From Panicum virgatum (Eukaryota; Streptophyta; Magnoliopsida; Poales; Poaceae): a DNA stretch of 64,000 nt. Shown here in pieces: positions 1 to 10,218 of the stretch (position 1 is its first letter; every line of letters begins with the position of its first letter). The notes under the pieces are model-generated. The model searched no databases. It saw nothing but the letters and a program-made list of their open reading frames with translations, and was not told where the DNA came from. The DNA lies in the NCBI RefSeq assembly GCF_016808335.1, contig NC_053138.1:15555900-15619899 (forward strand), written 5' to 3'. The position numbers were made by a program, and so were the translations under genes.

Positions 1-2
1 GT

Positions 3-3000
3 CAACTGGGTTGTCTACGGGTAAGGATCAATTTAAGTGGGGTAGAATTTTTAGCAGACCTAGTAGTACTTAAGTCAGAAGGGATAGATGTGATCCTCGG
101 AATGGACTGGCTAAGCAAACACAATGGCCTCATAGGTTGTACGGACAAGGTAGTACATCTAACAAACCCAGAGGGAGTCCGAGTGACCTGCCACACCCGA
201 GAAAGTGGAGCAAACCCGATGGTATTCAGTATGGAAACCAAGAACTTGGATGAAGTCCCAGTAGTGAACGAGTATCCAGATGTCTTCCCTGAAGAACTTC
301 CTGGTAGGCCGCCGGATAGGGATGTAGAGTTTGTTATTGACCTTGTCCCCGGAACTGCCCCTATAGCCAAGAGACCTTATAGGATGGCAGCCTCCGAGTT
401 GGCAGAATTAAAGAAACAACTAGAGGAGTTGCAACGAATTGGCTTCATCAGGCCAAGTTCGTCTCCTTGGGGAGCCCCGGTTTTATTCGTCAAGAAGAAG
501 GACGGAAGTATGAGGTTATGTGTAGACTATCGGGCACTAAACGAAGTCACTATCAAAAACAAGTATCCCCTCCCCAGGATCGATGATCTTTTTGACCAGT
601 TAAAAGGAGCTAGGTACTTTTCCAAGATTGACTTGAGGTCCGGCTATTTTCAGCTCAAAATCAGGGAGAGCGACATCCCGAAGACAGCTTTTGTCACCCG
701 ATACGGACAGTTTGAGTTCACGGTGATGTCTTTTGGGCTGACAAACGCACCTGCATATTTCATGAACCTCATGAACAAGGTATTTATGGATGAGTTAGAT
801 AAGTTTGTCATAGTCTTCATCGACGACATACTTATTTACTCGAAGAGTATTCAGGAACACGAGCAGCACCTGAGGGTAGTTTTGGAAAAGCTAAGAGTGC
901 ATAGGCTATACGCCAAATTCAGCAAGTGTGAGTTCTGGCTGGAGAAAGTAGCCTTCCTTGGTCATATTTTGACCGCAGAAGGAGTGGCAGTAGACCCCGA
1001 GAAGGTCGAAGCAGTATCCAACTGGCAGCAACCAACCAATGTCAGTGAGATCAGGAGTTTTCTCGGATTAGCTGGGTATTATCGAAGATTCATTGAGGAA
1101 TTTTCTAAGATAGCCCTGCTCATGACGGAGCTGCTCAAGAAGGAGAAGAAATTCACCTGGACGGAATCGTGTGAAAGGAGCTTCGAGGAGTTGAAGAGGA
1201 AATTGACGACAGCCCCAGTGCTAACCCTGCCTGATATTCATCGGGATTTTGTCATCTATTGTGATGCGTCCTGACAAGGATTGTGTTGTGTATTGATGCA
1301 AGATGGGAAAGTCGTTGCATATGCTTCCCGTCAGCTCAGGACCCATGAGCAAAACTACCCGACCCATGAATTGGAACTTGCAGCCGTAGTGCACGCACTT
1401 AAGATCTGGAGGCATTATTTGATTGGAAATAAGTGCGAAATCTTTACTGATCATAAAAGTCTGAAGTACATCTTCACCCAGCCAGACTTAAACTTGAGAC
1501 AAAGAAGATGGCTGGAATTAGTCAAGGATTATAATTTAGAAATTCATTATCACCCAGGCAAAGCAAATGTAGTAGCTGATGCCCTAAGTCGGAAATCCTA
1601 CGGGCCCAAGAACGACCATTTACGAGAGGAAATGGCACGATTAAATGTGCACATTGTCCCTCGAGGTTCCAGCCAAGTGCTGAACGTTCAATCCACTCTA
1701 GAAGAAAGAATCAGGAAAGCCCAAAGATCAGACAAGGGACTGATGGAAATTCGGAGGCAGACCGGAGAAAATAAGGCACCAGACTTTAGAGTGGATAATA
1801 AGGGAACGTTGTGGTATAAAGATAGAATTTGTGTACCCAGAAAGGAGACTTCAGGCAAATAATCATGGATGAAGCCCATAACTCGGCATACTCCATTCAC
1901 CCAGGATCCACCAAAATGTATATGGACTTAAAACAGAAATATTGGTGGAATGGGATGATGGCAGATATTGCACGATTCGTCGCCCATTGCGATACTTGCC
2001 AGAGAATCAAGGCTGAACACCAGAAGCCGGCAGGATTGTTGCAACCCCTACCCATTCCGGTTTGGAAATGGGATGAAGTGGGAATGGACTTTGTAGTAGG
2101 CTTGCCCCGAACCCAGAAAGGACACGATTCCATATGGGTAATAGTGGACCGGCTCACTAAATCAGCTCACTTCATACCCGTACGGACCAACTATGACGGG
2201 GAGAAGCTAGCCAAGCTCTATATAGAGAACATAGTGAAATTGCATGGTGTGCCCAGCCGAATCGTTTCAGATAGAGGGACCCAGTTCACCTCAAGATTTT
2301 GGAAGAGTTTGCATAAAGCCATGGGCACCAAGCTAGACTTTAGTTCCGCTTATCATCCGCAGACGGATGGTCAGATGAAAAGGGTGAATCAGATTATGGA
2401 AGATATGCTAAGAGCGTGTGTCCTCACTTATGGCAAGGATTGGGAACAAAGCTTACCTTATGCCGAGTTCTCATACAACAACGGATACCAAGCAAGCTTG
2501 GGCATGTCACCGTTCGAAGCTCTCTACGGAAGGAAATGCAGAACCCCTCTGATGTGGTCAGAAGTTGGAGAACGTGCCCTAGTCGGCCCCGCACTCATAA
2601 AGGAAGCAGAGGAAAGAGTCGCCGAGATTCGAGAAAAGCTAAAAGCAGCCCAGTCCCGACAGAAGAGCTATGCGGACAAGAAAAGACGGGAAATAAGTTT
2701 CAACACAGGAGATTTCGCGTATCTCAAGGTATCACCCATTCGAGGAACCCGAAGATTTCAGGTACAAGGAAAATTGGCCCCTCGGTATATCGGACCATAC
2801 CGAGTTCTGAAGAAAGTTGGAGCAGTAGCATACCGTCTGGAGCTACCTGAAGAAATGTCGGATATACACCCAGTGTTCCATGTCTCGCAGTTGAGAAGGT
2901 GTTTGAGGATACCCGAAGTGGAGCATGTGCCGGTTGAAACAATAGATCTGCAGCCAGACCTACGATATCAGGAAATACCGGTCAAGATTCTAGACACCGT

Positions 3001-3175
3001 CACCAGGAGGACCAGAAACTCCGAAGTACGGATTTGCAGAGTCCAGTGGAGCAGACACGGAGTAAAAGAAGCTACGTGGGAACGCGAAGATGCTCTGAAG
3101 AAGGAATTTCCCCACCTATTTAGGAACCAGTCAAATCTCGAGGACGAGATTCATTTTAAGTGGGTAGGTTTGTAA
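3..3175 (+). pseudogene. Degenerate gypsy pol (PR-RT-RH-IN-chromo)
   Basis: The reading frame is open from base 3 through the protease end (the ILGMDWL block) and RT (FIDDIL near 825). It then hits TGA at 1272-1274 inside the RNase H start, where relatives have a sense codon; CGA to TGA is the likely change. It resumes at 1281 with the rest of RNase H ([22 protein letters not shown]) and shifts frame by one base near 1838-1845. The last frame (about 1829-3175) gives the integrase zinc finger (HPGSTKMY to CDTCQR), the core and a chromodomain-like C-terminus. The third acidic residue of the DDE triad is replaced by lysine (AAA, 2378-2380), where element C has glutamate. The family is that of chromoviral polyproteins; this copy is dead by three independent lesions. 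Confidence 0.92.
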
Positions 3176-4111
3176 CATCCCGAAAATTTACTAAAATAAA
3201 TCATGCGCTAAAAATTTTGTTTCGTCGTTGAGCTCAATCCCCTTCTTGAATCATCTCCCGCCTGATTTCCTGATACCCCCGAGGAATCGAGCCGACATCC
3301 AAATCTCCCGCTGTCCCATCCCTGTTTTCCCCCCCCGACCCGCGCATCGCGCTTGCGCGCGCCCGGACGCCACGCGTGGCCGACCGCGGCCGCGATCGGC
3401 GCCGACGCGCCCGCCCCTCTCTCTCTTTCTCTCTTTATTTCTCTCCCCTCCTTTTTCCTTTTTCTCTTTTTCTTTTTCCCATTTTCTTTTTCTTTTTCTT
3501 TTTCTCTCCTTCCCTCTCCCCCTCTCTCTTCTCCTGCCCCGCGCGCTCGGCCCCCCTCCCTCTGCTCTGCCGCTCCCGAGCGCCGCCCGCTCGGCCCTCT
3601 ATTCCTGCCGCACCCGAGCACGCCCCCCCGGTCTGTGCCACGGCCGCACCAGCTCGGCGCCACCCCTGCCGCACGCACCCACGCTGCAGGGCAGCCCCAC
3701 GGCCGCGCGCGCCCCGGCCGTGCCTAGCCCGCGCCCGCCGCGACGCGCACACCGCCGCCCGGACCCGCTCGCCTGCGCCCTGCCGCACCCGAGCCGCTCC
3801 CTGGCCGCGTGCCCGCGCCCCGGGCCGGTCGTGCGCACGCGTGCGCGTGCACGCACTCGCCGAGCCGCGACGCGTCGAGCCACGGCACCGGCCCGCCTGC
3901 CGCGCGCACACCGCCGCCGTTGACGCTGCACAGCGGCGGCGACTCCGGCACAGCGCCGCCTGCAGCGGTCGCCGCCTGGCCGCAGCGTCGCGTCACCTCG
4001 CCGTGCGCGGCCCCCCCCGTTAACGGCCGCACAGCGCCAAGCCAGCCCCACCGCCATCAACTCGGTCGCCGGCCTCCGCCGCATCCCGCCAAACCTCCAC
4101 CGCCTCTCACG

Positions 4112-4121
4112 CCTATAAAGG
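4112..4121 (+). promoter_or_regulatory. TATA box of element B LTR
   Basis: CCTATAAAGG lies at the end of the GC-rich segment, followed about 30 bases later by CACACCACATCCC, a plausible start of R. The inverted element A carries the equivalent CTATAAAG on the minus strand at 9326-9333. Confidence 0.6.
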
Positions 4122-5020
4122 CCCCGGCGCCGCTCCTCCACACCACATCCCTAGCCTGAGCTCCGCAGCCGCCTCCCTGACCTCCTAGCACCACTCCCGC
4201 CATTGCCGCCGCCGCGAGCACAGGCCACCGCGGAGCCCCCATCCCGCAGCACCGCAGCTCGAGCCGAGGTAGGCACTGGGATTCCTGAGCTCCCCGTCTT
4301 CTTTTTCCCCGGATCCGGGCCGCCGTCGTGCCTTGCGGTGCCGCCGCCACACTGACCAGGGTTGGCCGCCACCCGCCGCCGTCGTACCACCTCCTGCGAG
4401 CCACCACCTCCCAAATCAACGGGAGGGATCGACCTCCCACGGCGGCCGCCTCCTTTTCCCCCTACTCCGGGCTGCCGCCGTGCCCCCAGTCCGCGGGCCC
4501 GCGAGCTCCGACGAGCGCCGGCCTCCTTCCCCTGTTTTCCAGCATAGAGGGAGGAGGAGGAAAGGGGCCATTTAGCCCAAAACCCCCTCCCTTTCCCTTG
4601 ATTCAGAAAAGAAGCCCTCCACTCTTTGCAAAAGAAACCCCGTCTTTTGTTTTATTTATAAGAGAAGACCCCCATTTCATGAAAATATTTATAAATAGGC
4701 CCCTGACTCTTTTAGAATAACCCAGATACTTTCTAAAATATAAACCAAGCCCCTGCCTTCTTAAACTTAATTACAATTAGGTCCCTGGACCCCTGTTTAG
4801 GGCCTAAACACTCCTTTGACCTATCATTTTATGCACCTAACGACCTCGGATCTACCCAAAACTTTACCACGTCTCTCTTAATATAGTTTTGACCATGCCA
4901 TTAGAAGCACACCCAAATATATCACTCTATGCCCTATATTTTTATGTGTTCCCGATTCGAGCTCAACGATAAATCGTTATTTCTTTGTTTTGATTGTGCG
5001 CTTGTTTGTGTACGCTGTAG

Positions 5021-6265
5021 ACCACGGAGTGAACGAAGGAGAACCCGTCAACGAGCCGTACTATGAGCAGGAGAACGAGGACCAGTTCCGCGACCCCGAG
5101 CCCGAAGGACAGGACTTCCCCGAAGGCTACGAAGACGGCAAGTTCAATCCCATCCTTTGATGCATGTTTCTGTCCTAGTTTTTATAAACACAACCCAATG
5201 GCCTGTTTTATAAAGTTGCATATGATTTACTTGCACGAAAACACGGTTGGATAACCACCCCTTGATTTGTGATGACCATTCCTTGACCACCTAGATTAAT
5301 GTCTGATTTTGCTTGGACGTTAATCGATATTAGAACACTTAGGACCTTACTCATAATATGATTTATTTGATAAAGAAAATGTGTGCGTGTGGGAAGGGAT
5401 AAAATGTGGATTTTCGAAAGATGAGTATGGACGTGATGGACGGCATTTCTGTGTGAATTGCCGATTGGTGTGCCTATGCCTGTGTGGCAGGGCAAAGAAG
5501 GGAGATATCCATCTTGTCGCGTCTAAGGACCGAGTTGGTGTGTCATCTCACCTAACTCCACTATCGTGCAAACCACTCGACCGTTGAATGGGCAACGGCG
5601 TAGCATAAATCCCACTAGTTGGTGTGATAGCCATCAGGAGAGCTGAGAGCAACGGGTGACTAAGGAAAAGGGATAAGCACCGAGTGACTTATGCCCGGTT
5701 ATACCTAAGTGAATGGTCAATGACCCCTTGGTGCATCCCGTGATGGCTAGTCAGGCTTAGCTATGGTGGGTAATGGCTATGTTGGGATCTACTCCGACAC
5801 GACGGTGTTCGAGTTGTGGTATCCTACTTGTGGGTAAAGTTGCACACCTCTGCAGAGTTAAGAATCTATTCGAATAGTCCGTGCCCACGGTATTGGGCGA
5901 GTTACGGTGTGGTCACATAACTAGTGTTTCATTGGGATGTGTTGGTGTGAGTTGTTTTGGAATTATGTCCGGCAGTTGTGCCGTGTGCTACGACGGACGG
6001 GGAGTCTGGTAGCAGTTTTAAAACCTGAACTCTGTGTTACTACAAAAACTGATTTCTAAAAGGTTTTCCGTAAAATAAACCCCTGCATAAAATGTCGTTT
6101 TTCTGCAAATTAAACCGTAACCTTATCCTTGATTTACCTATGCATATTATTCTGTTATAACCCCCTCCGTGGGTGTGGTTGGACTTGCTGAGTACATTTG
6201 TACTCACCCCACTCTTACTTTTTACAGAAGAAGACCCAGACTTCGTTCCAGACGACGCCGAGTAG
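5021..6265 (+). other. LTR-embedded spliced acidic mini-ORF, element B copy
   Basis: Two exon-like blocks lie in the LTR. Block A (5021-5137, 117 bp) follows an acceptor-like GCTGTAG and ends before a GC-type donor, GCAAGT. Block B (6228-6265) follows a pyrimidine tract and TTTTTACAG and ends with TAG at 6263-6265. The phases fit (1 nt left from A, 2 nt taken from B). The predicted peptide is very rich in Glu and Asp, for example EGEPVNEPYYEQ and EDPDFVPDDAE. An upstream block supplying the start codon was not found. Element A has a matching block A with an in-frame 12 bp difference, and element C has an analogous A/B pair. What is seen is the open frames and sites; splicing and translation are inference. 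Confidence 0.45.
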
Positions 6266-6874
6266 GGTTATCGTTCTACACCCAACCTTGCCTGTGGAAC
6301 CGGCCCTGTCGAGATGCCTCCGCTGTCGCAGTACTCTGAGCCCGTGGTAGACCCTATGTGGTTCGCGGTCTGGTGTTATGTCGTAGCCTGGTTAATTATT
6401 ATTATCATCTGTATCGAGTGTCCTCCAAGGTTTGTACGGTTTTGAACCATCTGATGTAATAAATGTGGCATCAGCCTCCTGGGACTGGTGCTTTGTATCA
6501 CATTTAAGTCTTCTCTTTTAAGGGGACGCTTCAACAAGCACACCAATCGGCAAATCACACAGAAATGTCATCCATCCTATCTAAACTCATCTTTCGAAAA
6601 TTCCACATTTTCCCTTCCCACATACACTCACACGTTTTCTTTTTATAAAACAAATTGTACCGAGTTTAAGGTCCTAAGCGTTCTAGTAGCGATTAACGTC
6701 CAAACACATTTAGACATTAATCTAGGTGGTCAAGGAATGGTTATAACAAATCAAGGGGTGGCTATCCAACCATGTTTTAGCAGCAAAACAACATGCAGTT
6801 TTGAAATATGAAAATAGGTGGTGTTTTTAAAAAACTAGGACAAAATATGCATCAAATGATGGGATTGAACTTGC

Positions 6875-7003
6875 CGTCTTCAAGGACTTCCGGAAAGTCC
6901 TGATCGAGGTAGTGTCCTTCGGGTTCGGGGTAGTGGAACTGGTCCTCGTTCACTTGCTCACAGTACTGCTCATCGACGGGTTCTCCCTCGTTCACACCGT
7001 GAT
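6875..7003 (-). other. LTR mini-ORF block A, element A copy
   Basis: On the minus strand this 129 bp block follows CGTCGTAG and ends at GACG before GCAAGTTC, the same boundaries as in element B. It is 12 bp (4 codons) longer than B's block and has no stop in the shared phase. Shared peptide segments include HGVNEGEPV and EDQF. Substitutions are frequent but the frame is kept. Confidence 0.45.
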
Positions 7004-7403
7004 CTACGACGCGTACAAACAAACACATAATCAAGAAAAAGAAATAAAAGTTTTATCATTGAGCTCGAATCGGAAACAATTACGATATGAAGATAGGAGT
7101 AATATTTCTAGACGGTTTCCTAATGGCATGGCCAAAACTATAATAGGAATGGCGTGGTAAAGTTTCAGGTCGATCGGAGATTGTTTGGCTCATGAAATGA
7201 TAGGTTACAGAGAGGTTTAGGGGTTAAACAAGGAGTCAGGGACCTGTTTGAAAATAGTGAAATGACCTGATTAGAATTCTGGGGAATGTTTGGGTTATTC
7301 TGGAAAAGGGTAGGGTTTTATTTATAAATAAGTTTATATAGTGGAGGGTTTATTTGTAAATATAATAAAGGATAGGGCTTAATTTGCAAAAGGCCAAAGG
7401 GTG

Positions 7404-7408
7404 GAAGG
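7404..7408 (+). repeat. Target duplication GAAGG (left)
   Basis: This 5-bp direct repeat lies immediately before the TGTAGCG start of the Copia-type solo LTR. The matching copy is at 8801-8805. Confidence 0.85.
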
Positions 7409-8800
7409 TGTAGCGAAAATGGCCTCTCATGCCATATTTCAATATAATGTTTTGGCGATTGATGACACACACAACACTTGGACTAATATGATTGTTAAGA
7501 TAAACATTCCCAGGCTTTTAGGTTTAAGTGATGACAAAGACAAGAATTGAAGAGATTGTGAAGAAATCCAAGTCAAAAAGATCAAGACAAAGCAAATTTA
7601 CTATCACCGGTTAAACCGATGATGAGCAAAATTGTACTCATCGGTGCAATGAACTTGGCACCGGATTAACCGGCGTTGGGTGTTTTACACTCACCGGTGT
7701 AATGGACTTGGAGGCAGAAGAAACAACAGAAGTTTTACAGGCACCGGTTAAACCGACGATCAAGGCAAAGTGAGCGTCGGTGCAGTTGTCCAGAGACTCT
7801 ATTTTTCAGAGGGTTTCTGAGATTACATACACCAGTTGAACCGACGTTAGTTTTAAGAGCGTCGGTTGATTGATCAAGTAGCCGTTGGAGCAGTAACGGC
7901 TAGTTACTGGGCAAATACACTCACCGGTTAAACCGGTGATGACAAAAACTAGAGCGTCGGTTTAACCGGCGTTAAGGGATTTCGTCAGCCTTTTTTCCAA
8001 CGGCTAGTTTGGAGGGTTGGGCTATATATATGCCACCCCACGGCTCATTTGAGTGTGCTGGAGTCCAAGGGAGTATACAAGAGCAAAAGATCATCTCCAA
8101 CCACCATAGAGCTTCATTGTACATCATATAGACTTAAGCACACTTGTGAGAGTGCTTAGTGCTTGTAATAGGGATTAGTTCTTGCGAGAGCTCCCTTGAG
8201 AGAAGTCTTGCTGCGGCAAGCAATCCTTGTGATCCGTCGTGTGACCCTCCGACTTGGTGTGGAGTGGCAACGACACTTTGTGCGGGGGAAGAGGAGACCC
8301 CCTTCTTGGTGGAGAAGCTCCGTAGTGGATTTCGGCCGGGTGACCGAGAGAGACGGTGGCGGTGCACGAGACTCGGTGTCTTGTGGGCACTTGCCTTTGC
8401 TTGCCGGCATCGCCTTGGTGGCGTAGTGCAAGACGGTGATCGGAAGAGTCTCGGTGTCCCGTGGACGTAGGCGTTTGTGCCGAACCACGTTACATAACCG
8501 TGTCTACTCGGGAGTTTGCATTCCTCTTGCACTTACCTCTTTACTTACCGTATTACGTTTCCGCATTTACTCTATCTTGCGTACCTTTACTTTCCTAGTT
8601 GGTTTGATTAGGATTGGCTAGGTTGCAAGTCTTTTAGGGGTAAGTAGAGAGTAGCATAGATAAACCTTAGTCATAACTAGCATGTATATGACGTGTTAGG
8701 TTTATCTTATGCAAGTAGTTTGAGCCCTAGATTAAAAAGCGATTAGCAACCCTATTCACCCCCTCCCCCTCTAGGGTCGGACACCCTGGTGATCCTTACA
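7409..8800 (+). mobile_element. Solo LTR, Copia Sirevirus-like (1392 bp)
   Basis: The sequence starts TGTAGCGAAAAT and ends GATCCTTACA, flanked by perfect GAAGG duplications. It has no PBS, coding region or second LTR, so it is a solo LTR left by LTR-LTR recombination. A TATA box (CTATATATATG, about 8022-8032) sets the plus orientation. The tail AACCCTATTCACCCCCTCC resembles grass Sirevirus/Maximus-type LTR ends (family assignment from memory). The U3 part (7600-7980) holds many variants of CACCGGTTAAACCGACG in both orientations. The short frames in it (8134-8532 and others) are not genes. Confidence 0.85.
7600..7980. repeat. Clustered CACCGGTTAAACCG-type motifs
   Basis: At least eight imperfect copies of a roughly 17 bp motif, around ACCGGTTAAACCGG and its half ATCGGTGCA, recur within 380 bp upstream of the solo LTR's TATA box. 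Several are palindromic at the core (ACCGGT, AACCGGTT). Repeated short palindromes upstream of the promoter are a known trait of Sirevirus LTRs; the regulatory role here is inference. Confidence 0.6.
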
Positions 8801-8805
8801 GAAGG
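8801..8805 (+). repeat. Target duplication GAAGG (right)
   Basis: This is the partner of 7404-7408; element A's LTR resumes after it. Confidence 0.85.
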
Positions 8806-10218
8806 GTTCTTAAAAAAATAGAATAGAGGGGAGGGGGTTTTGGGCATATTTGCCCTCCTCTCTTTCCTCCCGACCGAAGAACAGGGGAGGGAGGGGCGGC
8901 TCGCCGGCGGCGGCCTGGGAGTGAGGAAAAAGAGAGAGGGAGGAGAGAGGATCCGATCCCGGCCTGGGAGGGCGGCTCTAGAGTGAGGAAAAAGAGAGAG
9001 GGAGGATAGAGGATCCGATCCCGGCCGTGGCTTGGGCCGGGGTGGTCCGAGGCGGCCCGGCCACGAGGGTGGGCGGCGGTGAGCGGCGGCGGCTGTGGTG
9101 GCGCCGCTGCGGAGCTCGGTGGCGGCCAAGGGGAAGGGGAAAGTGAGAGGGGGCCAAGAGGGTCCTATCCCTACCTTGGCTCGAGCTGGGGCGTGGCGAG
9201 AAGATGGGGCGACGAGGGCGGGCGACGGCGGCCACGGCGGCTCTGGGTGGCGGCGCAGCAAGGTTGGAGAGGAGGGGCACAGGGGCGGCGTGGCTCGTTG
9301 TGGTGGTTGTGGAGCTCGGGGGCCTCTTTATAGCCGAGGAAAGGCGGTGGGGAGGGCTGAGCGCGTCGGGTGGCCGGCGGGGCAGGTGGTGGTGGCCGGC
9401 GAGCGGCGCGGCGAGCCTTAATGGCGTTCGGCCGCGTTTGCGTGTCGCGGAGCGGTGTGTGTGTCGAGGGCGGCGTCCAGGAGCGGGGCGCGCACGTGGC
9501 CGGTTGCTGTGGCCGACGTCGAGCTTGGCTCGCGCCCCCGCGTCGAGGCGGCACAGTCGGTGGCGCTGTTCGCGCACAGTGCACAGACGGCAGTCCGAGC
9601 GGCGACGGCCAGGCGATGTGACAAGGCCGGCAGCGGCGAGCGGCACGGCCGCGTGAAGCGCGTGCGTGCATTCGTGGACGGGACGGTGGCGGCGAGCGTC
9701 GCGGCACGCGGAGCGCGTGCGCGGGGGGGCGCGCGTGGGCGCGTGGAGGCGGCCGGGAGTGAGCGCACGCGAGCTAGGCAGGGAGCGGGGGCCGGGGTGA
9801 GGCGGTGGCCGGCGCAAAGGGCACGGTGGCATTGAGCTACTCTGCGCGTGCACGAGAGCGTGGCAGAGGTGGGAGAGAGAGAGAAAAAAAAGAAAAATGG
9901 AAAAGGAAAAGAAAAAAATGGAAGAAAAGAAAAAGGGGAAAGAGAGAGAGAGAGATTCGCTCGGCGGATTTCGCGGCGGCGACCGCGGCCGGTCGCGCAC
10001 GCGCGCTGGTCGGGCATGGCGCAGCGGTCGTCGGTACGCGACGCACAGAATAGGAAAAGAAAGAGACGACACAGTGATTGATTTTGGGTGTTAGTGCGGA
10101 GATCCGATGGGACAGGTTTCGGGAATTAGGGCTCAGGGGTTTAGGAAGGTTTTGAGCTCAACGATGAAAATTATTTTAGCGCGTGATTTAATTTTAGTGA
10201 ATTTTTCGGGATGTCACA

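Larger units (their letters stand above)
1..6536 (+). mobile_element. Ty3-gypsy (Tekay/Del-like) element B, 3' part
   Basis: This is the 3' part of an LTR retrotransposon that enters from the left edge. It carries pol (end of protease, RT, RNase H, integrase, chromodomain-like tail), a purine tract and a 3' LTR that starts TGTAACATCCCG at 3171 and ends in CA at 6536. At 6537 the sequence changes directly into an inverted, diverged copy of the middle of the same LTR family, so element B inserted inside the LTR of element A. Its target duplication should be AGCAC (6537-6541), and its partner would lie left of the window. It cannot move on its own: pol has a stop, a frameshift and a lost integrase catalytic residue. 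Confidence 0.88.
3171..6536 (+). repeat. 3' LTR of element B (3366 bp)
   Basis: The LTR begins with TGTAACATCCCG right after a purine-rich tract (AAGTGGGTAGG) and ends in CA before the switch to inverted LTR sequence. It contains a pyrimidine-rich then GC-rich segment (3410-4300), a TATA box at 4114-4119, intron-like and exon-like segments (see the mini-ORF entry), the block TTGTGGGTAAAG...CTCTGCAGAGT (about 5829-5858) shared with element C, and a stem-loop near 6185-6208. The 5' LTR is outside the window, so age cannot be estimated. Confidence 0.85.
6537..10218 (-). mobile_element. Partial LTR of gypsy element A, inverted
   Basis: Read on the minus strand, this starts TGTGACATCCCG at 10218 and is collinear with the first about 2.3 kb of the element B LTR: the poly-AG/CT stretch, GC-rich segment, TATA (9326-9333), mini-ORF block (7003-6875) and the block around 6600-6780. 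It stops at 6537, where element B inserted. A Copia solo LTR (7409-8800) interrupts it. The base after its terminus (10219) is LINE ORF2 sequence, so A inserted into the LINE. The rest of A should lie left of element B, outside the window. Confidence 0.85.

Noticed and set aside
3228..4720. Many overlapping long frames on both strands
   Set aside because: They lie in the GC-rich and CT-rich part of element B's LTR, are Arg/Pro/Ala/Ser low-complexity, and overlap in several frames.
8134..8532. Frames on both strands in the Copia solo LTR
   Set aside because: Non-coding LTR sequence with no domain.
8752..10094. Long minus-strand frame (364 codons) and others
   Set aside because: Equivalent GC-rich LTR segment of element A; composition-driven.
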